Origin: Streptomyces atratus
GTDB lineage: Bacteria > Actinomycetota > Actinomycetes > Streptomycetales > Streptomycetaceae
DNA length: 64,000 bases
Reading direction: 5' to 3'
Assembly: GCF_014648655.1 (NCBI RefSeq)
Contig: NZ_BMRN01000010.1
Location: 124,001 to 188,000 of the forward strand
Positions 33,795 through 43,883 of the stretch are shown here, in pieces. Below the pieces are notes generated by a model, which made no database searches, was not told where the DNA came from, and worked only from the letters and a program-made list of their open reading frames with translations. A program made the position numbers and the translations under genes. How positions within the stretch are numbered: the first letter of the stretch is position 1; each line of letters opens with the position of its first letter.

Positions 33795-35087
33795 GTCCGG
33801 TTTGTGATCATGCGAGGCCGAGGAACGCGAGGGGTCGGCAGGCGTTGCGTGCGTTGCGGCGGAGGCCGGCGGCCATGTTCTTGACGCTGCCCAGGCGCAT
33901 GGCGCCGATGGCGAGATTGCGCCAGGTCGCCATCGCCCGGGGTGCATTGCCTGTCCGCAGTTGGGAGGCGTCCTCGGCGAAGGTGGTGTCGCGGACGTGG
34001 TGCAGGGCCTCGATCTTCCAGTGGTCCCGGACCAGCTGTGCGAGCCGGGCGGGGGCGGCCTGCTCGGCGGTCAGGCTGGTCACCGCGTAGACGGTGGTCT
34101 TGCCGGTCTTGCGGTCGGTGCGGCGGCGCTTGATCTGGACGGCCTGGCAGGCGCCCGGAAAGAGCAGGTTGTTCACGGTGGCGACCTTGATTCGGCGGAT
34201 CTCCGCGCGGCCGTGGCCGCTGCCGCGCGTGCGGCCCTGGAGAGGGATGCCCTTCCAGGGAAGGGACTTCAGCTGCTTGCGCAGTTTCTTCTGATTGCCC
34301 TTGACGATCGCGATGTAGTGGGCCCGGCGGCCCAGAAGGTAGCCGGCGTGCTCGCGCTGGGTATGCAGTGCGTCGCTGGTGACGACCGTCCCGGCCAGGT
34401 CGGCGACGGTGTCCAGCAGCGGCTGGAAGCAAGCGGTCTCGCCGGTCTTCTCGCCGACGTCGAGCTGGGCCAGGACCAGGCCGGTGTTGTGCTCCACCGC
34501 CGCAAGAAGGTGGATCTTCCGTCCCCTCGCCCTGGCCGCGCCGCGCAGGGACTTGCCATCCACGGACAGTCCGCGCAACCCGGAGCCGGCGAGACAGCGG
34601 TCGGCGAGCCAGCCGCCCACCGCCCGGTCCAGGGCGTCGCCGTCGACGCGCGCGAGCAGGCGGCGCACCGTCGTCTCGGCCGGCACCAGCCGCCTGGGCA
34701 GCACCGGATCGGGGCGCACACCGAGCCGATCCAGCACCTGGGGCGGCGCGTCCGCGATCCACTCGCCGACCGCCAGCAGCGAAGTCGCCCCCGCCAGCAC
34801 CGCGCACGCGGCCAGGGCGAGGACAACGGCGAACGCGTGCCGCACACCGCGAGGGTCCCGTGGGTCCGGCACCTCGGCCAGCCGTTCCAGCAGGCCCGCC
34901 ACCTCCCCGGGCCCGACGCCGGGCTGCTCGCGGAGCTGGTCAAGGGCAGGCGGAATCGGCAATGACGCGTCGGCAGGCACGGTCTTCCAGGCAGGTCACG
35001 GGGCGTAGAGAACTCCATGATCTTGGAAATCCGTGCCTGTCCTGCCTCCGGGACGCCCGCCGGTCAACGAACCGTCACAAACCGGAC
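33795..35087 (-). mobile_element. ISAs1 family insertion sequence, intact
   Basis: About 1.3 kb with 13-base terminal inverted repeats GTCCGGTTTGTGA (33795-33807) and TCACAAACCGGAC (35075-35087) around one transposase gene. No clean target duplication is visible: the flanks ACTGGATGAC and CAGGGCTGAC match only in part. Confidence 0.85.
33808..34980 (-). CDS. ISAs1 family transposase
   Basis: 390 residues, full length. N-terminal DUF4096/H-repeat-like region (LAEVPDPRDPRGVRHAFAVV), DDE nuclease residues in SVDGKSLRG, TSDALHTQ and DHWKIEALHHVRD. C-terminus ends CRPLAFLGLA. Appears intact and may be active. Confidence 0.93.
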   Translation of the reverse strand: MPADASLPIPPALDQLREQPGVGPGEVAGLLERLAEVPDPRDPRGVRHAFAVVLALAACAVLAGATSLLAVGEWIADAPPQVLDRLGVRPDPVLPRRLVPAETTVRRLLARVDGDALDRAVGGWLADRCLAGSGLRGLSVDGKSLRGAARARGRKIHLLAAVEHNTGLVLAQLDVGEKTGETACFQPLLDTVADLAGTVVTSDALHTQREHAGYLLGRRAHYIAIVKGNQKKLRKQLKSLPWKGIPLQGRTRGSGHGRAEIRRIKVATVNNLLFPGACQAVQIKRRRTDRKTGKTTVYAVTSLTAEQAAPARLAQLVRDHWKIEALHHVRDTTFAEDASQLRTGNAPRAMATWRNLAIGAMRLGSVKNMAAGLRRNARNACRPLAFLGLA

Positions 35088-35112
35088 CAGGGCTGACTAC
35101 GCCGAAGCCCTG

Positions 35113-35402
35113 ATGGCGGAGAAGCGTCGGAAATTCACGGCGGAGTTTCGTGAGGGGGCGGTACGCATCGGGACGGAGACCGGGAAGCCGGTCCCCGAGG
35201 TCGCTCAGAACCGGGGGACCAACGAGACGCCCTGGCGAGCTGGGTGTCGCGGGCAAAGCGGGCCGAGAAGGCCACGCCGGAGGGCGAAGACGCGTTGAAC
35301 GCCCGGCTGATGGCGGAGAACGCGGTACTGAAGAAGGAGAACAAGGAGCTGGGGATGGAGCGTGATGTCCTTAAACGCTGCATGGTCCTGTGGGTGAAGT
35401 AG
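35113..35402 (+). pseudogene. IS3 family transposase orfA, frameshifted
   Basis: Starts MAEKRRKFTAEFREGAVRI, the HTH_Tnp_1 domain; at about 35,210-35,240 the frame shifts and the rest reads LASWVSRAKRAEKATPEGED ... NKELGMERDVLKRCMVLWVK, a leucine-zipper part, before TAG at 35400. Confidence 0.85.
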
Positions 35403-35982
35403 CTGTGGCGGACCCGGCCGCCGTGGCTGGGGGTGATCAGCGACAACAGGACCGGGCACGGCATCCCGCACACCGTCTCTGCCGCGCTCTTGGCGTGAGC
35501 GAGTCATGGTTCCACAAGTGGTGCGACCGCAGGCCCACCGTGCGTGAACTGCGCAGACAGCGGCTGGCCAACGAGATCAAGGAGATCTTCATCCTGCTGG
35601 TCCGCAAGGGCTGGCGGGTCTCGATGAACACCGTCGCGAAGCCGATGGCCGAACTCGGCCTCGTCGCCGGAGCGGTCAGACGCCGAAGCGGGCTGGCCAG
35701 GCCGGGGAAACGGCCGGCTGCACCGGACTTCGTCCAGCGGGACTTCACCGCCGAGGAACCCGATCTCGCCTGGGCGGGCGACACGACGGAGATCGCCACC
35801 GAGGAGGGCAAGCCCTACCTCGCCACGGTGATCGACCTGTTCTCCCGGCGCCTGCTCAGCTATGCGATGAGTGCCCACCACGACGCGGACCTGGTCGTGG
35901 CCGCGCTGAACATTGCAGCGGCCACCCGCAGCGGTGACGTCCGTGGCGTGATGTTCCATTCCGACCGCGGCAGCGAGGGTGG
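35403..35982 (+). pseudogene. IS3 family transposase orfB, frameshifted and truncated
   Basis: Reads ISDNRTGHGIPHTV in one frame, then CRALGVSESWFHKWCDRRPT in another (shift near 35,480), then an intact stretch with the first catalytic part LAWAGDTTEIATEEGKPYLA and VMFHSDRGSE. It breaks off at about 35,982 where the IS30 remnant starts, losing the final glutamate region. Confidence 0.88.
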
Positions 35983-36023
35983 ATTCAACGGGTCGTCGCA
36001 ACACCTGATCGTGGAGGTGTTGC

Positions 36024-36425
36024 ATGGCAAGACCAGTGGGATGGATGACGACGTTGACGGGGCGTCCGGCGATGTGTTCGCCGGGGCGGCCTCCGGTCCG
36101 TCGGGATGTGGAGCGGGCGTTTTGGGTGAAGATCGCCGGGGTCCTGACAGCGAGGACGCGGCGATCGCGTGCAGCGTGTCGGGGCCGGTTGGTTCACGGT
36201 GGTTCCGCGAGCGTGGCGGCATGCCGTCGATCCAGCTCAGCCCGCCATCGGGCAGGTACCTGTCGTTCGCAGAGCGTGAGGAGATCGCGCTACTCATGGC
36301 CCAGGGCGAGGGGTGCGCGAGATCGCGCGTCGGCTGGGCAGGTCACCGTCGACCGTCTCGCGGGAGCTGCGGCGCAACGTAGGCACACGTGGCGGCCAGC
36401 TCAACTACCGGGCCTCGATTGCACA
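36024..36425 (+). pseudogene. IS30 family transposase, frameshifted and truncated
   Basis: Begins MARPVGWMTTLTGRPAM; continues in other frames with EDAAIACSVSGPVGSRWFRE, YLSFAEREEIALLMAQGEG and REIARRLGRSPSTVSRELRR, the HTH of IS30 transposases. At least two frameshifts. It ends after NYRASIAQ without the catalytic domain. The upstream ATTCAACGGGTCGTCGCAAC near 35,983 is the element end that cuts orfB. Confidence 0.85.
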
Positions 36426-36980
36426 ATTGATACAGGTCAATGCGGAAGTACGGCGGACTCCATGCCGGATTTCTGTGAGGCCCGCGAGCAGCACCACCGC
36501 CCCAGAGGCGATCCGACCTGCATTCTCCACGACGGCATGGAGCAGAGCCGCGTGGCCCACAGAGCTACACCACTCAGCGGGACGCAACCAGGAGCCGTAC
36601 TCAGCCGTTGTCAGTGGCATGCGGTAGACGTTGTGCCGTCAACGTGTCGGGGAGATGACGCGAACGGCCGCCAGTTACCGTCCCGTCGGCGCCCCCAAGT
36701 CATGGAGGACGGTGCGCCTGCGCCGTTCAAGAGTCCACCGGAGGACGCAATACGTGGGTTGCCAAGTCGGGCAGCGTCGTCCATTGAGGCGGAAAACATG
36801 AGACTTTGGGAGGACGTGACCTCTCGACCCAGGGCAGGCATAGTCGACGCAGTGGCGTTGGCTACGCCCGAGCCTTCCCGTCCGACCGAATACATGGGGT
36901 GTCGCCCCTTGCGGCGTCCGACCTACAGGAACAGCGACAGAGGGGAGACTTCCGCCCTCTATCATCCGTTGCACGCTACA
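36426..36980. other. Region between IS debris and the dpd operon
   Basis: No confident gene. A minus-strand frame (36405-36620; MPLTTAEYGSWLRPAEWC...) looks protein-like and could be the start of a gene cut off by IS30. A plus-strand frame at about 36,700-37,064 gives EDGAPAPFKSPPEDAIRGLP with no recognisable domain. Confidence 0.4.
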
Positions 36981-37032
36981 CCTTTAAGGGTGCCATCGCG
37001 TCTCCACGCCGAAATAGCTGCACCCTTAAGGG
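36981..37032. promoter_or_regulatory. Two CCCTTAAGGG palindromes upstream of dpdE
   Basis: CCTTTAAGGGTGC (36981-36993) and GCACCCTTAAGGG (37020-37032) are inverted copies, 12 of 13 bases matching; each core is itself a palindrome. Centres are 42 bases apart, four helical turns. Likely operators for a dimeric regulator of the restriction operon. Confidence 0.6.
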
Positions 37033-37126
37033 TTCAACAACCCGTAGATCACGTGCTCAAATAGTGAAGGATATGTGGCCATGGCGCCTTGGGGGGGCGG
37101 GCCACACAGCAGGTGGGGGCAAGATC

Positions 37127-40100
37127 ATGAAGTACGGTCACGCGAGCGACATCAGGCGCGGTGCTTTTGTTCGGGTACCGGGCGGTCCAGGGATCGGCAA
37201 GATTGGGGAGGTAGACGGGGAACGCGTCCGCGTCGACTACTTCGAGTCGCCGGTTTCGGTCATCGCACAGTCGCAGTGGGTTGCGAATCAACTGATCCAT
37301 CGGGTGCTCCTGGAGCGCGAGGAGCGCATCTGGTGGAGGAGCCCGAACGGGTCTTGGAACGCGGGGCGGATAGTTCACGCCAGTGAGCGTGAGTACATCG
37401 TGCGGTTTCCTAACGCGGACTACGATCTCCCGGTTACCGTAGGCGATCTTTATGTCCGCTGGGATCGTCCGGTGCAGGACCCCGTGGCCAATCTCGCAGT
37501 GCGCGGAGGCAGTACGGCTCCCTTCCGGGAGGGCCGACTGCCGATGTTGCGCAGTCTGGTGCAGCAACGTGGCGCGTGCGCGGGTATGGGCGCTTTTTTG
37601 TCCTCTTCGGTGGAGATTTACCCGCATCAGGTCGAGGCCGCTTTGACGGTGTTGTCTGACCCCGTACAGCGTTATCTGCTGGCCGACGAGGTAGGCCTGG
37701 GCAAGACGATCGAGGCGGGATACGTGATCCGGCAGGTCCTGCTGGATGATCCGGCTGCGCGGGTGTTGATCGTCTCTCCCGCGGCGCTGCGCCGGCAGTG
37801 GCTGCGGGAACTTCAGGAGAAGTTCCACACCGGGGACTTCCCGCTGGAGCGACTGGTCGTCACCTCGCATGAGACACCGCATGAATGGCAGGCTTACGCG
37901 GGTTTTGCGCTCGTTGTCGTGGATGAGGCGCACGCTCTGGTGCAGTCGGGCCCGCAGCAGTCGCCGTATCGGGAACTTTGTGCGCTTGCGCACTCCGCGG
38001 AGCGATTGCTGCTGCTGTCTGCGACGCCCGTCACCTCTCACTACCTGACCAACCTGGGCCTGCTGCACTTGCTGGATCCCGAACTGTACCGGTGGGATCG
38101 ACAGAAAGAGTTCGAGCAGCGTTATGTGATGCGCTCGGCCCTAGCTGACAGTGTCCAGTCGCTTGATCCGGATTTGAACTACGTGATCCGCGACAGCCTC
38201 GAGGACATCGCCAAGTTGCTCCCAGACAGCGACACTCGTTATCACCAACTTGCTCAGGATGTCCTGGCGTTGCTGGACGACGAAGACGAGTTGGTTGATG
38301 GCGCGCTGCGGGGCGAGTTCAGCTACCGGGTCGCGCAGGTGCGCGCGCATCTCAGCGAGACCTACCGCATTCACCGGCGGGTGATCCGGCATCGCCGCGA
38401 GGCGGTACTGCGGGAGAGCACCGACCCGGACGCAGTGGGATTGGCGTATGCGGTGCGAGGCCGGAAGCAGCCCACGCTCATCCACGCTCCCTCAGGCACC
38501 GGCGAAGCAGGGGAAGAGTTGGTCCTGCGCTGGTGGAGTCAGGTGCGCGACCATCTGGACAACGAGGAAACCACCGACAACCACAGCGCTGCCTATGGCA
38601 TGGTCCTGGCGGTCCTTGCGGCACGGGCGACGGTGTGGCCGGGGGACGTCGTGGACGTACTGCGGTGGCGCGTGCACACCGATCAGGCCGCTGCGCAGCG
38701 AGCCGGCTTGAGTACGCGGGAAGTGGCCCTGCTGGCCGTGGCCCCGGTGCTGGCTGAGGAGCGCAGCCTGCTGAGCAGCGTGGAAGAACAAGACCACTCC
38801 CCTGCCCGACAGGACCTGCAGGCGATCGTCGATGCCCTGCTGCCGCACCTGCGCCGGCTGAAGAAGTCGGTCATCTTCTGCGGACCGGGGCCGTTGGCCG
38901 GTCACCTGGCCGAATATCTACGCAACTGCTTCGGCCGTCTGACGGTGGCCGAACACACGCACCGCCAAGGGCCAGGACCTTCCGCGGATGCGCTGACCGC
39001 GTGGTCGATAGCCACGGGACAGGCGCTGCTCCTTGCAGACGACTCCGCCGAGGACGGTCTGAACCTGCAGGTAGCCGATGGCGTCTTCCATCTGCGGCTG
39101 CCTTGGTCCGCCAACCAGTTGGAACAGCGAATGGGGCGGGTCGACCGCTACCCCGGTGCACAAGGGGCAGGAGCGGACGTGCCCGCCACGCAGTTCCGTC
39201 TGGCAGACGAGAGCGGCAGCGACGGCTCTTTCACCGAGGCGTGGGCGACGTTGTTGACCGAGGGCTACCAGGTTTTTGATGTCTCCACCTCGACTTTGCA
39301 GGATGCCATTGCCCAGTCCCTTGAAGAGGTGTGGGCGCATGCCTTTGTCTCCGGCCCGGAAGGGCTGCTGGCGCAGCGGGACAGGGTGCGGGGACGACTA
39401 CGTGAGGAGCAGCATGAGATCGCCAAGATGGACCTTCTGGAGTCCATCCATGCAGCGGGCCAGGGGCTGCGCAGCGTGCCGGCATCCTTGATCGAAGCGG
39501 AAACGGACTGGGGCCAGATCCAGTCGGCGCTGTTGGGCTACACCGCTGCGGACGACGGAGGGATCAAGCTGCCGCACGTGACGCGCTCGGTGGACGGCGC
39601 AGCGGCGGTGCAGTTCAGCGTGCGGACTGCGCACCCCATGCTGGCGCCTCGGCACTGGCAGCAGGTACAGCAGCGGATCAGTGATGACGCGTTGGCACTC
39701 GGCTTGTTCAACCGTTCACCGGCACTGCGGCATCCTGGCACGCGGCTGTTCCGGCTGGGCAACCCGCTGGTAGACCTGCTCAGTGAAGCGGTCCTCAACG
39801 ACGACCTGGGCCAAAGCGCCGTCTTTCGCCGGATCGACCGAGCGATGCCTTGTGGTGAGGAGCCCCAGCCGTACTACGGCTTCGACTTTCTCGTTGAAGC
39901 CGATGTCACGGCCGCCCTGTCGTGTGTGGAAGACAGCCCGGATGCCGCGCGTGCCCTGCACCGGCAGGCGGACCGCATCCTGGCTCCCTTCGTGCGTCGG
40001 GTATGGGTGGAAGGGGGAACCAACCGGGCGGTAACCCACCCGGCGCAGCGCGACTGGCTGGATCGGCCCTACGACAAGAACAAGGGCGACCGCAACTACA

Positions 40101-40444
40101 ACAGCACACGCGCCGATGAGTACTTCGCTCTGTTCGGCGGCCAGGAGGCTGCCGCCTCCATGGCCCGCGAGGCTGCCGAGACTGCGCTGGCGTTCTTGCG
40201 CCAGCACACAGATCTGTCGGCCACCTGCGAAGAAGCCCAACAGCAGGCCCTGGAGGTAGCAGCGGTCCTCAATGCTCAGTGCGGGGCGCGGCGCGCCGCC
40301 GGACACCTGGTGGGAGACACCGAAGGTCTGGTGACCGATGCGGCCATTTTGCAGACCTTGGCCACTGGTTTGTCCCGTCCTGTGATCCGCATCGTCGCTG
40401 CGGCGTGTGTCGTACGGCGTGGTTTGGAGTATGTACAGAAATGA
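37127..40444 (+). CDS. dpdE: DpdE: SNF2-type helicase of the 7-deazaguanine restriction system
   Basis: 1105 residues. An N-terminal SH3-like region (GAFVRVPGGPGIGKIGEVDG, VDYFESP), then a SNF2/RapA-like motor: motif I LADEVGLGKTIEAG (about 186-199), motif II VVDEAHALV (about 264), motif III LLSATPVTSH (about 295), motif VI QLEQRMGRVDRYPG (about 663). The C-terminal 400 residues are specific to this protein. DpdE is needed for the restriction-like effect in Salmonella Montevideo; it probably moves on DNA. It resembles DISARM DrmD in type. The start is ATG 37127; the longer open frame runs into the palindromic leader. First gene of the operon. Confidence 0.9.
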   Translation: MKYGHASDIRRGAFVRVPGGPGIGKIGEVDGERVRVDYFESPVSVIAQSQWVANQLIHRVLLEREERIWWRSPNGSWNAGRIVHASEREYIVRFPNADYDLPVTVGDLYVRWDRPVQDPVANLAVRGGSTAPFREGRLPMLRSLVQQRGACAGMGAFLSSSVEIYPHQVEAALTVLSDPVQRYLLADEVGLGKTIEAGYVIRQVLLDDPAARVLIVSPAALRRQWLRELQEKFHTGDFPLERLVVTSHETPHEWQAYAGFALVVVDEAHALVQSGPQQSPYRELCALAHSAERLLLLSATPVTSHYLTNLGLLHLLDPELYRWDRQKEFEQRYVMRSALADSVQSLDPDLNYVIRDSLEDIAKLLPDSDTRYHQLAQDVLALLDDEDELVDGALRGEFSYRVAQVRAHLSETYRIHRRVIRHRREAVLRESTDPDAVGLAYAVRGRKQPTLIHAPSGTGEAGEELVLRWWSQVRDHLDNEETTDNHSAAYGMVLAVLAARATVWPGDVVDVLRWRVHTDQAAAQRAGLSTREVALLAVAPVLAEERSLLSSVEEQDHSPARQDLQAIVDALLPHLRRLKKSVIFCGPGPLAGHLAEYLRNCFGRLTVAEHTHRQGPGPSADALTAWSIATGQALLLADDSAEDGLNLQVADGVFHLRLPWSANQLEQRMGRVDRYPGAQGAGADVPATQFRLADESGSDGSFTEAWATLLTEGYQVFDVSTSTLQDAIAQSLEEVWAHAFVSGPEGLLAQRDRVRGRLREEQHEIAKMDLLESIHAAGQGLRSVPASLIEAETDWGQIQSALLGYTAADDGGIKLPHVTRSVDGAAAVQFSVRTAHPMLAPRHWQQVQQRISDDALALGLFNRSPALRHPGTRLFRLGNPLVDLLSEAVLNDDLGQSAVFRRIDRAMPCGEEPQPYYGFDFLVEADVTAALSCVEDSPDAARALHRQADRILAPFVRRVWVEGGTNRAVTHPAQRDWLDRPYDKNKGDRNYNSTRADEYFALFGGQEAAASMAREAAETALAFLRQHTDLSATCEEAQQQALEVAAVLNAQCGARRAAGHLVGDTEGLVTDAAILQTLATGLSRPVIRIVAAACVVRRGLEYVQK

Positions 40445-43020
40445 GCAAAGACGAATGGGGGCAGGCCCGGTACCTGTTTGCCGCGTGGCCGACCATCACC
40501 TTGGCTCTTACGCAGGAAGGGACAGTGCGCCGGTTGGGCGACACGCTGGCCGGCCTGCACAGCGGCGACAGCGGATGGCGCGACGTCGTCACACTGACGC
40601 ATCAGATTCTGTTGCGGGCACAAGCACTGGGCAACACCGACCGATTGCCAGTCCCGCTGCGGGCCGGGTTGCCGACGCTCGAGCAGTGGCGGGAGGGCGG
40701 CTGTGATGCGCTCTTCGACGACGAAAGAGTCTTGCTCCGGGGCGTGACGTGGGCACCGGCCGAAGAATCTGCCACGGCACAGGAAGCAGGGCTTGACCAG
40801 GTCCAGCATGCCGTCTTGGGAACCGACTCCCCGATGCGGCGCGCGTTGGACCACACGCCGGCCGACCCCTTCTGGACCCATGTGTGGGACTACCACCATT
40901 ATTTGTCGCGGGGCCAGCAACAGGCTGCTCGTTCAATCGCCATGATGCCACCGGGGGAAACCGCGATCGTGTGCCTGCCCACCGGGCACGGCAAGACACC
41001 GGTGGCTCTGGCAGCGTGCATGCTGACCAGCGCCCATGGCGGCGTGTCGGTGCTCGTGGTCCCCACGGTGGTGCTGGCCATCGACATGGAACGCAGAATC
41101 CGTAGCCTGCTGGGCCGCAACGATCCCCAAGCTGCCCAGCGCCGGTATGCCTATGTCGGCTCGCTCGATGCTGCCGCCAAGCAAGAAATGCGCGACAGCA
41201 TCGTCTCCGGACGCCAACCCCTCGTGGTGGCCTCCCCCGAGGCCGTGACCATGGGGCTGCAGGCAGCTTTGCTGGAGGCCGCCAAAGCAGGCCATCTCAA
41301 CTATCTCGTTTTGGACGAGGCCCACCTGGTCGAGCAGTGGGGCAACGACTTCCGCACAGCGTTCCAATCCCTGGCCGCGCAGCGCCGCTCCTGGATGACG
41401 GCGGCACTGCCGGGGCGGGCGCCGCGCACCGTTGCCATGAGCGCCACCCTCACGCAGCAGCAGGTGCGTACCCTGGAGAACCTCTTCGCCCGCCCTCGGC
41501 GGGCAAAAATGGTGTGGGCCTCGGAATTGCGACAAGAGCCGGCCTACTTCTTGGATTCGTTCCCCTCCGAGGAGGAGCGCACAGAGGCCGTGCTGGAGGC
41601 TGTCACCCGCCTACCCAAGCCCATGGCGCTGTATGTGGCGCGGCGCGACGACGCCAAGCTGTGGCTGCAGCGACTACGCGACGCCGGGTTGCACCGGGTG
41701 GCCACGGTGCATGGTGCTTCGACCGAAGACGAGCGGCGGGCTGCTTTGTCCGGGTGGGCGGGACGCAACGATGACACGCCTGTCTCGACACGGTTCGACG
41801 TCATCGTGGGTACCTCCGCCTTCGGACTCGGAGTCGACCTTGGTGATGTGCGCACGGTGATCCACGCGTGCCTGCCGGAAACGGTGGATCGCTACTACCA
41901 AGAAGTCGGGCGCGGCGGCCGTGACGGCAGCCCCTCTTTGGCCTATCTCGCCACCTGCCCCTCAGACCGCCAGATCGCGCACAGCCTCAACCGCCAAAAG
42001 CTCATCTCCGCCCCCACCGCCTGGGAGCGCTGGTATGAAGGCATGTTCCTGAAGCGCCCTCCCACAGAGGGCACCTTGTATCGGCTGAACCTGACGCACC
42101 GGCCGGCGCGCCTTGCCGAGGGATACAAGCGCCATCGCAGTTGGAACGAACAGATCCTCAACTTCATGGTCCGTGCCGGGCTGATCGAGATCTCCCCGCC
42201 CCAAGCCCCACAACGCGCACACGGCGAGGACGACCGTGCATGGGAGCAACGGCTGACGTCGTTCTACGAGCAGGCACCCGACCTGGTCGATGTCGACCTC
42301 AAGGACGGACAGACGAATAATCCCGAGTATTTTGCTGCCGCCATCGACCGTGTGCGCGTAGACATCAAGGTGGCCCAGGACCGTGCCCTGATGCGGATGG
42401 AGCAACTGCTGCTGCGTGAGCGGTGCCTGGCCGATGACCTGGCGCCGTACTACACCGTCAACGGCTACTACACGATGCCGGCATGCCGCGGATGTCCTGC
42501 CTGCCGTCGGCACGGCCTGCCGCCCGCCGGCCCCGGAACGCTGTATCGCACTCCTTTGTCCCCGGACCCGGACATTGCCGAATGGCCACGCGACACCGCG
42601 CCGCTCACCCCTTTTCACCCCCACAGCCCCGGTCTGTGCCTGTACTGGCGCAGCAGCGAAGAACGCCGCACGGAACTGATGCCCCTGTTGATACGACTGG
42701 CACGGGCCGGGGTGTCCTATTTCGGCGGTCCCGGTCTGGACGCCACCCAGGCGTTCCAGATCCAGGAAGAGGCCGGCTCGACTGCTGTGGTGTTCGACTA
42801 CGACGACAGTCTTGTCCACGAGGTTCGTGGACTGATGGTGTGGGTGGAGAAGGAAGACGCATCCGTCGTGGATGCCGACGTATGGTCGCGCATGTCGGAC
42901 GACGAACCTGTGTATCTGCTGCATCCGGAGAAGGCGGAAGATCCTGACAGACTCGGCCGCCTCCTCCTCGACACCCATGCGGCCACGCTTCCCCTTCCGC
43001 ATGCGAGAAAAGGTCTCTGA
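40441..43020 (+). CDS. dpdF: DpdF: RecQ-like DEAH helicase
   Basis: 859 residues. A 160-residue leader, then a RecQ-like motor: Walker A CLPTGHGKTPVAL (about 177), YLVLDEAHLVEQWGNDFR (about 289, a RecQ-like DEAH with QWG), AMSATL, and the late VGRGGRDGSPSLAYLA (about 488). In the C-terminal part CRGCPACRRHG (about 681) probably holds zinc. Overlaps dpdE by 4 bases (ATGA). Expected to unwind DNA in the restriction module. Confidence 0.88.
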   Translation: MSKDEWGQARYLFAAWPTITLALTQEGTVRRLGDTLAGLHSGDSGWRDVVTLTHQILLRAQALGNTDRLPVPLRAGLPTLEQWREGGCDALFDDERVLLRGVTWAPAEESATAQEAGLDQVQHAVLGTDSPMRRALDHTPADPFWTHVWDYHHYLSRGQQQAARSIAMMPPGETAIVCLPTGHGKTPVALAACMLTSAHGGVSVLVVPTVVLAIDMERRIRSLLGRNDPQAAQRRYAYVGSLDAAAKQEMRDSIVSGRQPLVVASPEAVTMGLQAALLEAAKAGHLNYLVLDEAHLVEQWGNDFRTAFQSLAAQRRSWMTAALPGRAPRTVAMSATLTQQQVRTLENLFARPRRAKMVWASELRQEPAYFLDSFPSEEERTEAVLEAVTRLPKPMALYVARRDDAKLWLQRLRDAGLHRVATVHGASTEDERRAALSGWAGRNDDTPVSTRFDVIVGTSAFGLGVDLGDVRTVIHACLPETVDRYYQEVGRGGRDGSPSLAYLATCPSDRQIAHSLNRQKLISAPTAWERWYEGMFLKRPPTEGTLYRLNLTHRPARLAEGYKRHRSWNEQILNFMVRAGLIEISPPQAPQRAHGEDDRAWEQRLTSFYEQAPDLVDVDLKDGQTNNPEYFAAAIDRVRVDIKVAQDRALMRMEQLLLRERCLADDLAPYYTVNGYYTMPACRGCPACRRHGLPPAGPGTLYRTPLSPDPDIAEWPRDTAPLTPFHPHSPGLCLYWRSSEERRTELMPLLIRLARAGVSYFGGPGLDATQAFQIQEEAGSTAVVFDYDDSLVHEVRGLMVWVEKEDASVVDADVWSRMSDDEPVYLLHPEKAEDPDRLGRLLLDTHAATLPLPHARKGL

Positions 43021-43022
43021 CT

Positions 43023-43883
43023 ATGCAGTTGCTGAACGTCCCCACCCCACCCCCGGGAATCGTCTGGACCTTGGTGCGTTTCATGGCGGCAGAGGGAAAA
43101 CCCACGCCCAAAAAGACGATCACCATGTACCTGGAGCCCGGGGAAGCCGAAGCAAAAACCACCGGCCCCGTGCATCACTCCTTGAGCACGCTCAAAGATC
43201 TGGGCCTGGCGGTCCGGTCCGAAGATGACGACTGGTCGCTCGCCGGTGGGCTGGAAGAAATGGACGTGGATGACTATGCGCGGTTCCAAAGGGTGGCACG
43301 CACGGCTGTTTTGGGCGTTAAGGGGGAGGTGCCGGATCCGCCCGATGACATCCGCCGCGCCCTTGTCTGGATCTTGACGAGAGATCCGTTTACAGAGTCT
43401 TTCAACTGGGCGACCATCGATCAGTTGTACAACCGCTCAGCACCCGATGGTCAACTGGTGCTGGCGAACGACACTCGGTGGCCCTCCTTGGCCGCTTGGG
43501 GCACCGCACTGGGCCTGCTTGCGCCTGCATCTCACACGGCCAGCCGGCATGTGCCGGATTGCACGCGTGCCGTGCGTCAGGTGCTTAGCGATGGACTGGA
43601 AGTTGGCCGCCCCTCCGATTCCATGAGCGCCTTGCAGTTGCTACGCCGCCAGCTGCCGGTGCTGCCAGGGGGTGCACTGGCTACGTCACTGGGTTATGCA
43701 CTTGATGCTCCGAAGGTCGCAGGTGCCGCCCTTTCCTTTGCCCTGGCGCGCGGCGAACACGAAGGTTGGCTGCTCTTGGGCCAGGACTCGGACGCCTCCG
43801 TGGTCATCAACCTCCACGACCCGGAACGGACTTCTGTCCGTATTTGTTCATCCATCACCCTGCTGGAGGGCGACGATGCCTAA
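43023..43883 (+). CDS. dpdG: DpdG
   Basis: 286 residues, mostly helical with a winged-helix-like N-terminus (IVWTLVRFMAAEGKPTPKKT ... HHSLSTLKDLGLAVRSEDDD). No enzyme motif visible. Named by its place between the RecQ-like and ATPase genes and its dimensions; the family is known only from dpd clusters, where it is required for restriction in Salmonella. Two bases after dpdF; overlaps dpdH by 8 bases. Confidence 0.75.
   Translation: MQLLNVPTPPPGIVWTLVRFMAAEGKPTPKKTITMYLEPGEAEAKTTGPVHHSLSTLKDLGLAVRSEDDDWSLAGGLEEMDVDDYARFQRVARTAVLGVKGEVPDPPDDIRRALVWILTRDPFTESFNWATIDQLYNRSAPDGQLVLANDTRWPSLAAWGTALGLLAPASHTASRHVPDCTRAVRQVLSDGLEVGRPSDSMSALQLLRRQLPVLPGGALATSLGYALDAPKVAGAALSFALARGEHEGWLLLGQDSDASVVINLHDPERTSVRICSSITLLEGDDA

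Noticed and set aside
36806..37126. 107-residue extension of DpdE
   Set aside because: Would cross the operator-like palindromes, and the residues show no conserved pattern.
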